DNA of 64,000 bases from Orientallactaga sibirica. Taxonomy: Eukaryota; Chordata; Mammalia; Rodentia; Dipodidae. The notes under the pieces were generated by a model. The model worked only from the letters and a program-made list of their open reading frames with translations. It was not told where the DNA came from and searched no databases. The position numbers were made by a program, and so were the translations under genes. Below, piece by piece: positions 35,294 through 47,591 of the stretch. The stretch is from contig JAEOAD010000015.1 in assembly GCA_036365145.1 (NCBI GenBank), positions 9,789,501 to 9,853,500 of the forward strand. Direction: 5' to 3'. Each line of letters opens with the position of its first letter. Positions within the stretch are counted from its first letter, which is position 1.

Positions 35294-35840
35294 TTAATTA
35301 ATTTCTACTCTAAGCTTCATGAGTTCTTTCTGTCTGAGGCTCTTTGGGTTGGATTTGTCTTGTTTTGCCAGTGCCTTTAGGTGGAAAGTTAGGTAGTTAA
35401 TTTGGGATCTCTCTGTCTTTGTAATTAAGGCATTTAGTGCTATGAATTTTCCCCTTAAGACTGCCTTCACTGTGTCCCATAAGTTTTGGTAGGTTGTATT
35501 TTTATTATCATTCAATTCAAGGAATTTTACAATTTCTTTTTGAATTTCTTCCACATCCCATTCATTGTTTAAAAGTGTGTTGTTTGGTCTCCAGGAACTG
35601 GTGGAGTTCTTGATAGGTCTCTTGTTGTTAATTTCTCAATTTAAAGCATTGTGATCTGACATGATGCAAGAAGTTATGGAGGCATGTGATATGCTCATGT
35701 TGGATCATTTTCTTGAGGAATAAGAAGTGGCCTTCTTTATCCTTTTTGATTATTTTTGGTTTGAAATCTGTTTTATCAGATATTAATATAGCAACACTAC
35801 TTGCTTTTAATTTCCATTTGCTTGGAATATCATTTTCCAT
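35294..35840 (-). pseudogene. L1 ORF2 remnant with endonuclease core deleted
   Basis: The frame at 35840-35628 carries 'VAILISDKTDFKPKIIKKDK', the middle of the L1 APE-type endonuclease. The frame at 35554-35294 carries the linker ('[20 protein letters not shown]'). The stretch that should lie between, with the GDFN and SDH catalytic motifs, is absent, so the nuclease cannot have worked in this form. The enzyme normally nicks target DNA for reverse transcription. The copy is a pseudogene of a LINE protein. Confidence 0.85.
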
Positions 35841-37499
35841 CCTTTCACCCTGAGGAAGTGTCTATCTTTAGTGGTGAGGTGGATTTCTTGAAGATAGCAG
35901 ATAGAAGGGTCCAGTTTTTTGATCGTCCCTGATAAACTGTGTGTTTTGATGGGTGAGTTAAGACCATTAATATATATCAGGTTATTACTAAGAGGTTTGA
36001 ATTAATCCCTGCCATGATGAGAGGTGGTTTATGAGATATGGTTCTTTCTTTTGTTTTGTTCTATGTTGACCCTGGTATATTTTTGGTTATGTGATGTTCT
36101 TCTTGTTGGCTCTTGAAATTGGTTGTTTGACTGTTTTGGGTGGAATATTCATTCAAGTATTCTCTGTAGGTTTGGCTTTGTGTTCATATATATAGAACAC
36201 ATATACTTAGTTACAGACTTATATATAGTTATAGAGTTGACTTTTTTTCATGGAAAGTTTTCCTTTCACCATCTATTATGAAGAATACTTTTTCTGGGTA
36301 GAGTAACTTGGTTTGGAAGCCATAGTTTTTCAGACTTTGAAGTGTTCTATTCCAGGCCCTTCTGGCTTTCAGGGTTTCTACTGAGAAATCTGACATAATT
36401 CTGATGGGGTTGCCTTTGTATGTTGTGGGATATTTCTCTCTTGCTGCTTTTTACATTCTCCCTTTGTTTTCATTGTTAAGAGTCTTAACTATGATGTGCC
36501 TTGGAGAGCTCCTTCTTTGGTCCTTTCTCTTTGGTGTTCTGTAGGTTTCTTGTATCTGGATGAGCCTCTCTTTTGAGAGATTCAGAAAATTTTCTTCAAT
36601 AATTTTGTTGAATATGTTCTCTATGCCTCTGACCTGGATTTCCTATCCTTCTGGTATACCCATGATCCATATTTTTGGTCATTTTTAGTATATGCCACAG
36701 TTCCCTTGTTGACTTGACTTTTTTCAATTTAGCAAAGGTTTTGGCCTCCTGGTAAATTTCTTCTGTCTTGTCTTCATGTCAGAGATTCTGTCTTCCACAT
36801 GAGTAACTCTGCTGCTGAGGGGTTCTAGAGAGGTTTTTATAATTTCTATTTGATTTTTGTTTTCTGTTGTCTTATTTTGCATTGTGTCACTCTCTTTTTT
36901 TGAGGTATGATTTTAATTTGAATTCTGATTTTCTTGATGCTTCCTGGAGCTCATTCTTGCATTTGATCAAGTCATAATTAGGTGTAATATACCAGTTGTT
37001 GAGATCTTCCATTTCTTGACTACCTTCAATTCATTCATATCTCTTTTGAGGTTTTTAATGTTTTTTTTTTTTTTCAATCAAGGTAAGCCTACTGTCAAAA
37101 GCTGAATGCTCTAGGAGACAATTCTGTACAATTTCATTGATTCAATTGTTGATTCTTTGATGGTTTACTTCCAGTTCAGTGATTTTTTTTTTTTTAATCA
37201 GGGTCTCATTGGTTGTTATGTTTTCATCTGAGGAATGAATTTCTGTTGGTTTCTCTATGATTTCATTGGAGGCATCCATTGTAGGACTAGGCATCCTTGA
37301 TGATCTCTCAGCTTTCTGACTTTCATTGGCATTGTCTCATTTTGAATTGTTGTCTATCCATTTTAGGGAGACTCTTTATTTTATTGAGGATAAAGCAAGT
37401 TTTTGTCCCTTGGCCCATGAACCCTCTGACTCAGATGAACAGGGATGTTTGTACCCAGTGGCCAGTCAGGATACCAGAGCAAAAGGCCTGATTCCAAAG

Positions 37500-37795
37500 C
37501 CGACACAGGGATCAGGTCTCCTCAAGCAAGATACAATGGAACCTACCAGGACCAGGGAACTGGGAGGAGAGAGAACAGGGATCTGGCCTACTGACTTCTC
37601 ACTATGCCTGCCTATAGACCCTATTGCACAGGGTACTGACCAGGGAACTGAGAGCAGCTAGAATTAGGGGTCTGGCCTACTCACTCCATGCTGTGTTGGC
37701 CCATCTGCACACCATCCAGTACAGGGAGGAGCCAGAAAATAGGGGTCTGGCCTACTCACTCCACACCATGCCCACCCGCACCACAAACGTACAAT
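37500..37795 (-). repeat. Tandem monomer-like repeats in L1 5' UTR
   Basis: The block 'tctggcctactcactcc' or its close variant recurs at 37582, 37671 and 37746 (spacing 89 and 75 bp), preceded each time by 'cagg(g/a)a...ag...a(g/t)agggg'. This is the layout of promoter monomers at the 5' end of rodent L1s. Confidence 0.65.
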
Positions 37796-39164
37796 ATTTT
37801 TAACAATAAAATAAAATTAGCAATTTTCTCCTGATTAGGAAAATAAATAATACCATTAGGGTGTGGCACACAGGGCTTACAAAGATCAAAGTTGTGGGTC
37901 AAGCATTATTTCTATATTAAGTAGCAGACAATTTTTACTGTTATTAGTAAAGCCATAGCAAAAGAAAATGGATGTCTTTTACTTTTACAATTATTTAAAT
38001 AAGTCCATTGTTTTTAATTCTTAAATTAATGAATGGAGCTATCAATGACCAGGAAACAAAAAATATACCCACAATTAAGCAAAAATGAGCCAAGAATTTT
38101 TTTCAACCTTTTAAGGGTTTTCTAGGCTTTTGCTAGAAACACTTCAGTGAAAGAGTACAAACCCTTACAAACTGTCTTCTTTTTTGGTAGGGGGAACTAT
38201 CACATGATAGTCAAATGAACCATCAAAATAAGCTAAGAATGTTGAAATCTCTAAGCTAGATGACAGAGTCAATGTTGGCAAAATTGATTCTCAATCTCTT
38301 CTTGTTGAGTACATTTTTATTTTCCCCTAATATAACTCACATACTCAATTAAAAATATAAACATGGATAAATGAAATTAACTGTTGGAATGGGAGATATA
38401 AAACATTAATTTTTATATTAGTCATAAGACTCCATAGATCAAAAAGGAAATGTTAAAATGTTTAATTTGGCTTACATTTTAGCCTCATGTGTTTTTTTCA
38501 TGAGAATTTGAGAATTAAGTTCAGCATATTTGTTTTGCCACAACTATAAAAGTGTGTACTATTAACAATCAGACCTACAAATTTTACAAGGGAAAAATTA
38601 TATAAAAATCTAATTATCAAAAATGTTTAATCAGCAAAAATACAAAGTTATTGCACAGAGCTGCTCTCACCTTCTGAAGACAGAGACTTGACAAATTAGT
38701 AAGAGCTAAAGCAAGAGGAAAAACTGATAAGATATGAAAACTTTAATTTCTTTAAACAAATGTGTTGATATGTCAAAGCATCAACATGTTAATATGGAAA
38801 TAAACATAGTAATGTAGTCCAAATGTATTGGAACCAAATGTAAATGGAGATATAAACAGATAGCATATCACTGACATGAAATTTCCCAAACTATATCATT
38901 ACTAATTTTGTCCCATCAAGGATATAAAATAATTCATGTCACAAACATAAAGCATTATTATAACTGAAGTTATTCCAAATTTACAGTTTTCCTGGCAGGT
39001 TGGACCCCATTTCCTGAGGATGGCATGTCCAGGGGAACATCCTAGCTTGGAGATAAATGAATATATCAATCATTCATTATAATTCATCTAGAAATCTCTG
39101 CCAAAATGCCTCTGTTTCTGTTGTCAGTCTTCATTACTAAGTTTAATTGAGCAGACCATTGTTG
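37796..39164. other. Unique AT-rich sequence
   Basis: About 1.4 kb without a recognisable repeat or gene, between two L1 pieces of opposite orientation. Confidence 0.5.
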
Positions 39165-39462
39165 CATCAGAAGTGATCTTCAACAAAGGCCCTAATAACA
39201 TAGACTGGAGAAAAGACAGCATCTTCAACAAATGGTGTTGGACAAAGTGGATAACCATATGCAGAAAAATGAAACTAGACTCACACATTTCACATCCACA
39301 AAAATCATGTCCACATAGACCTAAGATCTCAATATAAGACCTGAAACTCTTCTACTACTGAAGAAAAATTAGGAAGAACTCTCCACAATATAGAAGTGGG
39401 GAAAGACTTCCTGAACAAAATCCCAGCAGCCAAGTAACTAATCACTCAACCATTGGGATCTC

Positions 39463-40235
39463 ATGAAGCTGAAAAATCATTTCACAGACAACAATACCAT
39501 AAGTAGAACCAATTCATTACCCACAGAATGGGAGAAACTTTTTGCCAGCTATACAATTGACAGAGGCCTAGTTTCTAGATTCTATAAAGAACCCAAAAAC
39601 CTAGACAATAAAAAATCAACAACCCACTCCAAAAGTGGGGCAGAGAACTGAGTAGGGAAATCTCACAGGAAGTTATACAAATGGCAAATAAACTCTTGAG
39701 AAAATGTTCAACATCCCTAACCATCTGGGAAATACAAATTAGAACATCTGTGGGATTCCACCTTACCACAGTAAGGATAGAAAACATTAAAAAATCAAAT
39801 GCAAAAAAATGTTGGCAAGGTTGTGGAGAAATAGGAACACCCATTCACTGTTGGTGGGAATGTAAGTTGGTACAACCACTATGGAAAGCAATGTGGAGAC
39901 TCTTGTAAAGGATGAATATAGAGTTACCAATAGCCCCAATTATTCCCTTACTGGGCATTTACCCTAAAAGCTCCACACCTCAGTTCAGAGATATTTGCTC
40001 AAACATGTTTATAGCTGTTCAATTCATAATAGCTAAGAACTGGAATCAACCCAGGTGCCCATGATTGGACGAATAGATAACCAAGATGTGGTATATCTAC
40101 ACAATGGAATTCTACTCAGCAGTTAGAAAAAAAAATGACACAATGAAATTTGTAGAAAAATGATCGAACTTGTAACAAATCATACTCAGTAAACTAACAC
40201 AATCTCAGAAAGACAATCATCACATGGTCTCACTC
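39463..40235 (+). pseudogene. L1 ORF2 C-terminal remnant
   Basis: The frame at 39463-39651 reads 'PTEWEKLFASYTIDRGLVSR', and the frame at 39681-39908 holds the C-x3-C-x7-H-x4-C motif (CWQGCGEIGTPIHCWWEC), which in L1 ORF2p is the C-terminal zinc-knuckle-like domain needed for retrotransposition. Frameshifts and stops separate the pieces, so no functional protein is made. Confidence 0.85.
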
Positions 40236-40306
40236 ATTTGTGCTCCTAACCTGGATCAGTCTGAGATGCTAACATATCTAATAGGCCTCTCTAGGCCTGG
40301 ACAACA

Positions 40307-40345
40307 GGGAGGGTAGGGTTAGAGGGGAGGGTAACAGTGGTGGGG
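40307..40345 (+). other. G-rich tract in L1 3' UTR
   Basis: GGGAGGGTAGGGTTAGAGGG fits a G-quadruplex pattern. It occupies the same place in the UTR as the tract at 15233-15268. Confidence 0.7.
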
Positions 40346-41652
40346 GAACATAAAACTGAACCCAAATGGAACTGGTACTATAGAATCTTATATCCTGGAA
40401 GACAAACTATAAGGTTTAACCCTCAACAGGACCTTAGGGGGAGCATCTGAATCTAAGGGCCCTGGAGAGGGTGAGATGAAGCCTAAACTTAAATTTCTCC
40501 TGTTGTTTTCTAATTCATTTTTTTCTTTTTTAAATTTTCTTTCTTTTTCTTATTTCTTTTCCCTTGGTGCTGGCCGATAACACCCAGTACCAGGATACAG
40601 TTAACACCCACAATGAGCTGCGGATCAGAGAGATCTACAAGGTTCTCAAAACAAGACAGACTTCTATCAGACCACTTGATTAGCCACCAGAGGCTAATGA
40701 TAAGACCCTACTGCTAAAGACTCCATATGCTGTCAGTACGGAATATGGAGAGACCTGGCTACACTCTGGAAGAGAGCCAGTCCCCAGATAGTTAACCTGT
40801 CTAGTGCTGGAAGGTACTACATGAGCTACGGGGGGAAAGTGGCAAATATCTGTCTGAGCAACTCAATGTCTAAGCTACTCAGAAGCAAACAACCCGACAT
40901 GATGCTCACACAAGTACAATAGTGGCACACAGCCATGGTGGGTAACCAACTGCTCTTGGATTGGCTAATAGATATGCTCAGTGGAAAAGGAAACCAAATC
41001 TGGAACTGGGAAACAAGTCAGAATCATAACCAGATAATGAGTTTACTTTCCAATATTAAGTTCCCACTAATGTTGGACTACAAGAGGGTCTACACCCATT
41101 AAATTCTCTCTCAACTAATAATGGTTATCCCATTTAACCTGTGTGGACTTCACTCTCCATTGTAGAATCTGCTTCTCTTTTTCACATGGAAGCAGGACCT
41201 GGGGAGAGAAACGACCCATCAGGGCCCCAGCTGAAACCATAGAGGAATTGAAGAAATGAGTAAGAGTATTGCTTTCTTGTCGAACCTGATATCAGCACAA
41301 GGATGAAGGAGATAGACACTGAAGACACTCAACACCCACCAAACTAGAGACCCAGAGGCTCCTAAGAGCCCATCACTAAAGTAAACTTAAAATGCACCCA
41401 ACATGGCTCAGGGAACTTCACAGAAGAGAGGACAGAAAGATTGTTAGAGCTACAAGATGTGACATTAGGCACAGAGACATTGCATCGTCCCCATAACTGA
41501 CGGTTGCCCCCATAATGCAAGACCCATAATCCCCATGGGGAATACCTGCATTCTCAACAAGGCAGGTCCTTTTGGAGGGCAGAAGTGTGGTGGGAAAGGA
41601 TGGTACCAACATGTGCTGTTTACATACTGAGTATGTCTACAACTAAAATAAA

Positions 41653-42040
41653 AGTCATATCCATTTACCTTATTTGGACATTTAGAAATGTCTGATTAAT
41701 ACATTCAGAAGGTATTACCTCTACTGTATTTTTTCATAACTTCATGGAAATATATACAGTGGCTGTCCCATGTTATCTCTTTTCACCAACTTTATAAGCA
41801 TGTATGGAGATCCCATTCTTCCACATTCATCACACAAGATCCAGGTGCTCCCTATGGGTCTGTGCTGAGCCACTGAGAAATGGACCTATGGGAAAGAGTA
41901 TAATGCTAATGTCTAGGGTGCTGCTCAGTAGGTCTCTGCTTAACACCCTGAAGGAAAATCAGCAAAAGTCACAATCATCCCCAGTGTAAATGGTGTCATG
42001 AAATCACTGGAAGACACAAACTCAAAAATGAAATTTACCA
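41653..42040. other. Unique sequence
   Basis: Nothing recognised. Confidence 0.4.
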
Positions 42041-42175
42041 GCTGGGCATGGTGGCTCACATCTGTAATCATAGGATTTGTGAGGCTGAGGCAACTGAATA
42101 GCTGAAACTTCAAGACCAGTCTGGTTTACAATTCCAGGCTCAACAGGCCCACATACCAAACCCTGTCTCAAAAAG
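42041..42175 (+). mobile_element. Old B1-related SINE
   Basis: 'gctgggcatggtggctcaca', 'tgaggctgaggcaactgaat' and 'cctgtctcaaaaag' fit a 7SL-derived element but differ from the window's young B1 type at many sites. Confidence 0.7.
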
Positions 42176-42524
42176 ACAATTAATTAATTAATCAGTTAAT
42201 TAAGTAACAAAATATTATTTCAAGGCTAATACAAAATTTTTGGGTCCAGGGAGAAATTCCATAAAAATGTAAGAGATCTCAAGCCTGTGAATCCTAACTT
42301 TTGGGATTTAATTCTACTTAGAAAAGAAGAGGAAACACAGATTCTAGGAAGGGTAAATTATGAAGTATGAGGTTTATTTTAGAAAGAATTAGGATCCAGG
42401 GGACAGGCTAGCTGTAAGAGTCAAGTCAGAAGAGAATTCTGCTCCTTGTCTGTCTGGAGAGAGGATAATAGAGAGAATCTCCTTCACAGAGGGAAATCTC
42501 CAGGGGAAAAGAAGCCTTTGGAGA

Positions 42525-42527
<3 letters not shown>

Positions 42528-42567
<40 letters not shown>
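42528..42567. repeat. (CA)n microsatellite
   Basis: Pure AC run of about 20 units; no SINE is attached. Confidence 0.95.
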
Positions 42568-42568
<1 letters not shown>

Positions 42569-43832
42569 CAAAACTTGAGAGCCTAGGGTAAAAGATTCAA
42601 AAGAAGCACATGTGGGAAGCAAAGCTTGAGTGTGAAAGCCCTTTAAATTCCCATGGGGAGTCAGAAAAGGCTTAGAGATTGGATAGTAAAGGACTCAGGG
42701 CTTAGAGAGAGATCATGCCTGTGGCAATGTGAAAAGGCACCCAAAAACTAGCTGGGAAAGTGCCTAGAGAAGAATAACTTCAACATCTTACCCCCTTCCC
42801 AACCAGGCTTATAAAGCAAGGATCATAAGAAAAGGGATCAAGAGAGAATTACATACTTGTGCCAGGCCCATTTACATGGGTCAGACATCCAGTTAAGATC
42901 AGCCTTGTCATTGGACTCAAGTGTGTGAGAAAGAAATCTGATTGGCTGGTGGTTTCAAGGGGCTGTCTCAGAAGAGGCCAACCTACCCAGGTATTCTAAA
43001 CTGAGGAAAAAACAGGAAGCTGCTGCCAGGAAGTGTTGCTTACAGCCACCTTGGATGAGACTGGGTCAGACTTTGGAATCCTGCCAGGGTAAGCCATGTG
43101 GCGCTCATATTTTCCTTAGTCCTTTGTTCCTGGATGATTGACTATGAAAGGCTATCTTTCTCCTGTTTTTCCTTCACAGCCATTCATGCCTATTACCCCA
43201 GTGCTAAGAGACAAAAGAATCACAAGAGTTCAATGGTCAGCTAGTCTGACCAAAAAAAGTACCCAGCAGCTTCAAGTTCTGCAAGACTTCAAGGAAATAG
43301 AGCAAAAGAGCAATAGTGGAGATAATCCAACATTCCATTCTGGCCTCTGCATGTGTGTACATGACGCACATACATATACACATGTATCCTACATACATGC
43401 ACACACACAAAGAAGAAAGAAAGAAATTAAACAAATACTTCAAAAACTACATCTCAATCAAAGGCACTAATGAAAAAAAAACTAATATGAACAAAATGTG
43501 TGTTATTCTAGAACAAATCAAATGTATTTATTCCAAAAACCTTCACTTGTTTCCTGGGTTGAAATTTGAAAGATTAGGTATAATGTGTCTGCCATATACC
43601 ATGAGGAGAACAATGTTCTTTACATGAATTTACTTAAGGTGGGTTTTAAGAGAACAATGTTAAACATCTTGGATTTTTCTTTTAAGTTCTTCCTTATCAG
43701 AATGGGCTTTGGTGTCATGTTTTTGCATTTTTCCCATCTACACAACACTTGGGCTTCAACAAACTGGAATTATGTCATCTTGAGCTCTCATTTCTTTATG
43801 CCTGCCTGTCTTTATTTGGTGTACAAAAATTT
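42568..43832. other. Unique sequence with a short CA/AT-rich patch
   Basis: No gene recognised. The open frames at 43138-43470 and 43316-43627 read an alternating CA/TA patch at about 43350-43410. The 192-residue frame starting at 43585 runs through the next SINE and LTR and is not a gene. Confidence 0.45.
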
Positions 43833-44025
43833 AGGAGCCAACAAGGTGGCTAAATGGTTAAAGATGCTTGTTTGCAAAGCCTACTGGCCAGGTTTGATTT
43901 CCCAACATCCACATAAAAGCCAAAGGCATGCATCTGGAGTTTGTTTGCAGTGGCATGAGGATATGACATGCCCATATTGTCTCTCTCCCTGTTTGCTTGC
44001 AAATAAACAAACAAAAACAAATAAA
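43833..44025 (+). mobile_element. tRNA-headed SINE
   Basis: Older copy: 'aaggtggctaaatggttaaag' head, 'aaagccaaaggcatgcatctgg', (AAAC)n-rich tail. Confidence 0.87.
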
Positions 44026-44031
44026 GTTCTC

Positions 44032-44421
44032 TGTTGCAGTCAGCACCATGCAGTTGGGACAAATATCCAACCAGACACAGTATATGGCGGGAAGGGGTTT
44101 ATTTCATGCTTACAGATTCAGGGGACCATCATCAATGTGGAAGAAGCTGGCTCCGTTTCATAGATCCAAGCAGAGAGAAACCACAAAAAAGCCAGCAAAC
44201 ACCAACTAGCATAAACCTCCAGAGCTCACAGTTTCTATCCACACACTGTCAGGCTGGAATTCCAAACCACCCCCATACACAACTTAGGGCTGAATTCCAG
44301 GATCCAACCCTAGTGACACATCTCCAGCCAAGGTGGCTGGAGAACCAAGTTACAAGCTTAATTTTAATAAAACACCTGAGTCTATGGGGGCAGACATTTA
44401 AATTATTGGATTAGACTACCA
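44032..44421 (-). mobile_element. MaLR-like solo LTR
   Basis: Minus-strand LTR with 'tgttgcagtcagcaccatgc' edge, 'gggtttatttcatgcttac', 'ggaagaagctggctcc' and a far end 'gattagactacc'. The block order is as in the element at 29410. No internal region is present. Confidence 0.65.
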
Positions 44422-46104
44422 TTGTCATAAATTAAGCACTTTTAAAATAGAATGAATACCCTCCCCCATATTTACAATGTGGCAAGAGCACTGTGGCCCA
44501 GCACTCTCTTCAAAGACCTGAGGAAAACCAGGAGGGAATTTCAAATAAGGATGAACTCACCATAGCATCTTTAAAGGGGCTATCTCTCTTTAACTGTACA
44601 GTAAATTGATTAGTTGGCCCCGTGTCTTCATATGAAATAAGAAATCAAGAGAAGCAAAGCTGATAAACATTAGAAACCCTTCCTGAGGTACACTTAAATA
44701 TCAGCTCTAGCATAAACAATATAACATATACAAGAAAGAATAATTGTTTAAATTTTGACATTCCCTCCCTATGTGCATAGTTCTGTGTTCCTCAACTAAT
44801 TGCAAAGGAGCTTAATATTCCCCAATATAACTTCAATGGACTTCAGTGCATACAATTCCCTGGGTAAGGTGAGCAGATTAATCAGTATGAAAACAGCTGG
44901 ACCTCTCTCTTCTATGGGGGAGGGAGACAATAGTATGCCATAGGAAGGGTAATTCTTCACATACTTTCATGGCTGCCAAATGTGAATAAATGAGCTAAGA
45001 TCACATTTATGTTATTAATGGAGGTAATTTTAATTACATGTGGTGTGTATTACTCCTCATCATGTGTGTTCTTAAACCCTAATGTAGAAAAAACCCTCAG
45101 TTGTAACCAATCCATGAATAAAAGACAGGGAGAATTATAGTGCGCTCTGTAGCCCACATTTCCATAGATTCTGGGCACACACCATACACAGCTGTGGACT
45201 TAATCTGGCCCATGGGGCAGGATGCAGGAAAACACAATTAGAGGTGAAAGAAGCAGGTGTTTCCCTTGTTTGTTTGTTTGCATTATCTGAGTGAGAAGAG
45301 CAAGGTAACTTCTTATAAGTACAGAGCACAGAAGCATTCAAATCTTTGTCTAATTGTCTTAATGGCAAAGTGACAGTGTTATTTCTAGAAACAAATTCAC
45401 CTTCATGCCCAGGAAGTATAAGAATGAAAAAAAGACCCTTTTTGTTGATATGAGTTAGAATTAAAATATATTTGTGACACTGGTTCCTACTGTGCCCTGC
45501 TCCTTAAATATTAAATGGACATTAATTCAGAACTTCCTGTGGCTCACCTTTCATTACAGAGGACTGTAATTTTCTTATCTCCCCAACAGAAATAAACTCC
45601 TTGAGGTCAGGTAAGATATTATCCATTTGTGTTCCAAACATGGATCTTACATAAATATTTATGGAATTATTTGCAACCAGAAGGCTCACCAAAATATCTG
45701 TAGAATGAATCCATTCACTGAGGGAAACACTGTAAGAACAAGATCTTTCTTAGAATCATGATATTTGAGACAAGTGTAATTTATTCACTCAGGTAACACA
45801 TTTCACTTGCTGGGAGTCATTTGGTGCAAGGAAACAAGGTGGACACTTAACTTAGAAAACTCATGTTTCCAAAGTAGAAAAGAAAAATAATAAAGGTTTT
45901 TCCTCTCTCATTGTCTATTCAACTTCATACTATGTTCCTGTGAATGTGTGATTCTACTATTATTGTACTCACACTAGTTATAGCATCTTAAAACAATGGG
46001 CATACTAACTAACACAAAATGAATTTGAATTTACATGCATACATGCACATATATAGTAAATGTATAGACATATACATTCATATACTTTTACTGAACAAAA
46101 TCTA
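44422..46104. other. Unique sequence with one L2-like scrap
   Basis: About 1.7 kb without LTRs or SINEs. 'aaactccttgaggtcaggtaag' at 45594-45615 followed by 'tccatttgtgttccaaacatg' looks like the L2 3' end. The minus-strand frame at 45135-45368 has no motif. Confidence 0.5.
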
Positions 46105-46985
46105 TGGATTTTTTTATTAATTAGAAACTTTGTATGGACATATCATGTGTTGGTACCATAATTGTCCTCTTCCCTGTCCCCATTCTGCTGAGTGCCCTCC
46201 TCAGTGGAATTGCTGGTATTCACCACAGGGTTAGGGGTTATGAGTTGTGAGAGCAGCAGTCATTCATTGTGGGTTGGGGGATGCCTGTAGATATTTCCTG
46301 CACCCTGTAGCTCTTACAGTCTTTCCAACCCCTCTTTTACAAAATTCCCTGAACCACGGTGGGTGTGTTTTAAGTATACTTTAGCATTGAGCTCTCAGAA
46401 ACTTCTGGATTTCTGCTTTGGTATGTTTTGGGTATCCTCAGTGTCTATCTCCATCACTGGCTTGGGTTGTCAGGCTCACCATGGAAGTAGCACTCTTGCT
46501 CATCTCACCAATCCCCCTGTGGTTTCACCTGGGCCCTAGCTGATTTGTGAAGGGTGGTTCATCTCTTGCCAGGGAGTCAGCCACCTTTTCTTGTCTTGTT
46601 AATAGATTTTGGTTGTCTTCTGTTCTTCCTGTCTTCTGAAACAGAAAAATAGATTCTACAACAGAGAGTGAAATCAGCATAGATCAAAGGGGATAAGCTT
46701 TGTTAATTTGGAGAGATTCTGATGGATGTAACCTCTCTTTTGGCCAAAACTTAGTGGGATCTTTGCATTGGAGTCCATAGTCTTGGTCTTCATAGGAATC
46801 TGACTCTCTTCTCATTTCCATCTATGGGTTTCTTTCCACTGAGTGGATCTTTTAGCTAATCAGAAAGCCATTGCTTATGCACCTAGACTGGGTGCCACCA
46901 TTGCACTAGTGTGTATTTTTTGTCAGGATGGTTACTTTCAGACAGCAGTGTCAACTCTATGTCTTATTTTAACCCAACGGTTATC
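46105..46985 (-). mobile_element. L1 3' UTR fragment
   Basis: The plus strand begins with a T-rich end and continues through antisense L1 3' UTR blocks ('ccctgaaccacggtgggtgtg', 'tgtctatctccatcactgg', 'ctcaccaatccccctgtgg'). The same blocks occur in reverse within 41200-41450. Confidence 0.72.
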
Positions 46986-47365
46986 AATATGCTGCTAGCC
47001 ATAGTGCCTCTGAAGGAAATTTTGAGAGTTCTGTCAAAAACCATACCCTGTCCAACTTCTAAAGACACAACCAATGCTGGGTGAAGGTGACAATAATGAC
47101 AGAAGGGGTGAGTGAAAGTCAAAGAACACATGTGATATGAAAAGAGAAAAGTGTGGGGACACAGATGGGAATGGGGATATGATGGAGATGAGCTGAGAAA
47201 AATAATCAACTCAAACACATTGTGTTTGAAATTTTGTAATGATACCTAAAATTTTGTATGATAAGCAAAAATAAATATTTTAAATTGACTTGTGTTGTAC
47301 ATATATATAAGTGTGTATGTGTACAGAAAGCACATGTACATTAGTCTTCTAAAGAATAAAAATAT
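46986..47365. other. Unique sequence
   Basis: Possible continuation of degraded L1 UTR; otherwise nothing recognised. Confidence 0.35.
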
Positions 47366-47570
47366 GTGGCTGGAGTCATGGCTTTGCTTACCTGCAAAAC
47401 TTAATGACCTGAGTTTGATTCCCCATTGCCCACATAAAGCCAGATGTGCAAGGTGGTGCATGCACCCAGGGTTCATTTGCAGTGGCCAGAGGCCCTGGAA
47501 CACCAATGCTATCTCTTTTTCTGTCTCTCTCTCTCTCTCTGTCAAATAAATAAATACATAAAATATTTAA
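47366..47570 (+). mobile_element. tRNA-headed SINE with shortened head
   Basis: 'tggctggagtcatggctttgc' then 'ttacctgcaaaacttaatgac' shows a head that lost several bases, with body, CT tract and AAATAAATA tail intact. The A-box region is damaged. Confidence 0.88.
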
Positions 47571-47591
47571 AAAAAAACAAGAATGAAAATA

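Larger units (their letters stand above)
34803..37795 (-). mobile_element. L1 5' part: 5' UTR, ORF1 region and part of ORF2
   Basis: Read on the minus strand from 37795: monomer-like 5' UTR repeats, an ORF1 region (about 37100-36000, coiled-coil and RNA-binding parts, many stops), the ORF2 endonuclease start, the post-endonuclease linker and the first part of the reverse transcriptase. The element stops at 34803 against a SINE, so the rest of RT and the 3' UTR are missing. It is dead: no frame is open for long and endonuclease sequence is deleted (see pseudogene entry). Confidence 0.85.
39165..41652 (+). mobile_element. L1 3' part: ORF2 C-terminus and 3' UTR
   Basis: It begins in ORF2 ('atcttcaacaaaggcc') and runs through the Cys-rich C-terminus and a long 3' UTR to AAAATAAAAG near 41650. 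It is the same 3' UTR type as 14980-16615. A G-rich run lies at 40307-40345. The start is a 5' truncation. Frames are broken by several indels. Confidence 0.9.

Noticed and set aside
43585..44163. Longest open frame in the window (192 residues)
   Set aside because: It crosses unique DNA, a tRNA-headed SINE and a MaLR-like LTR in one frame; no domain is visible and such composition is expected by chance.
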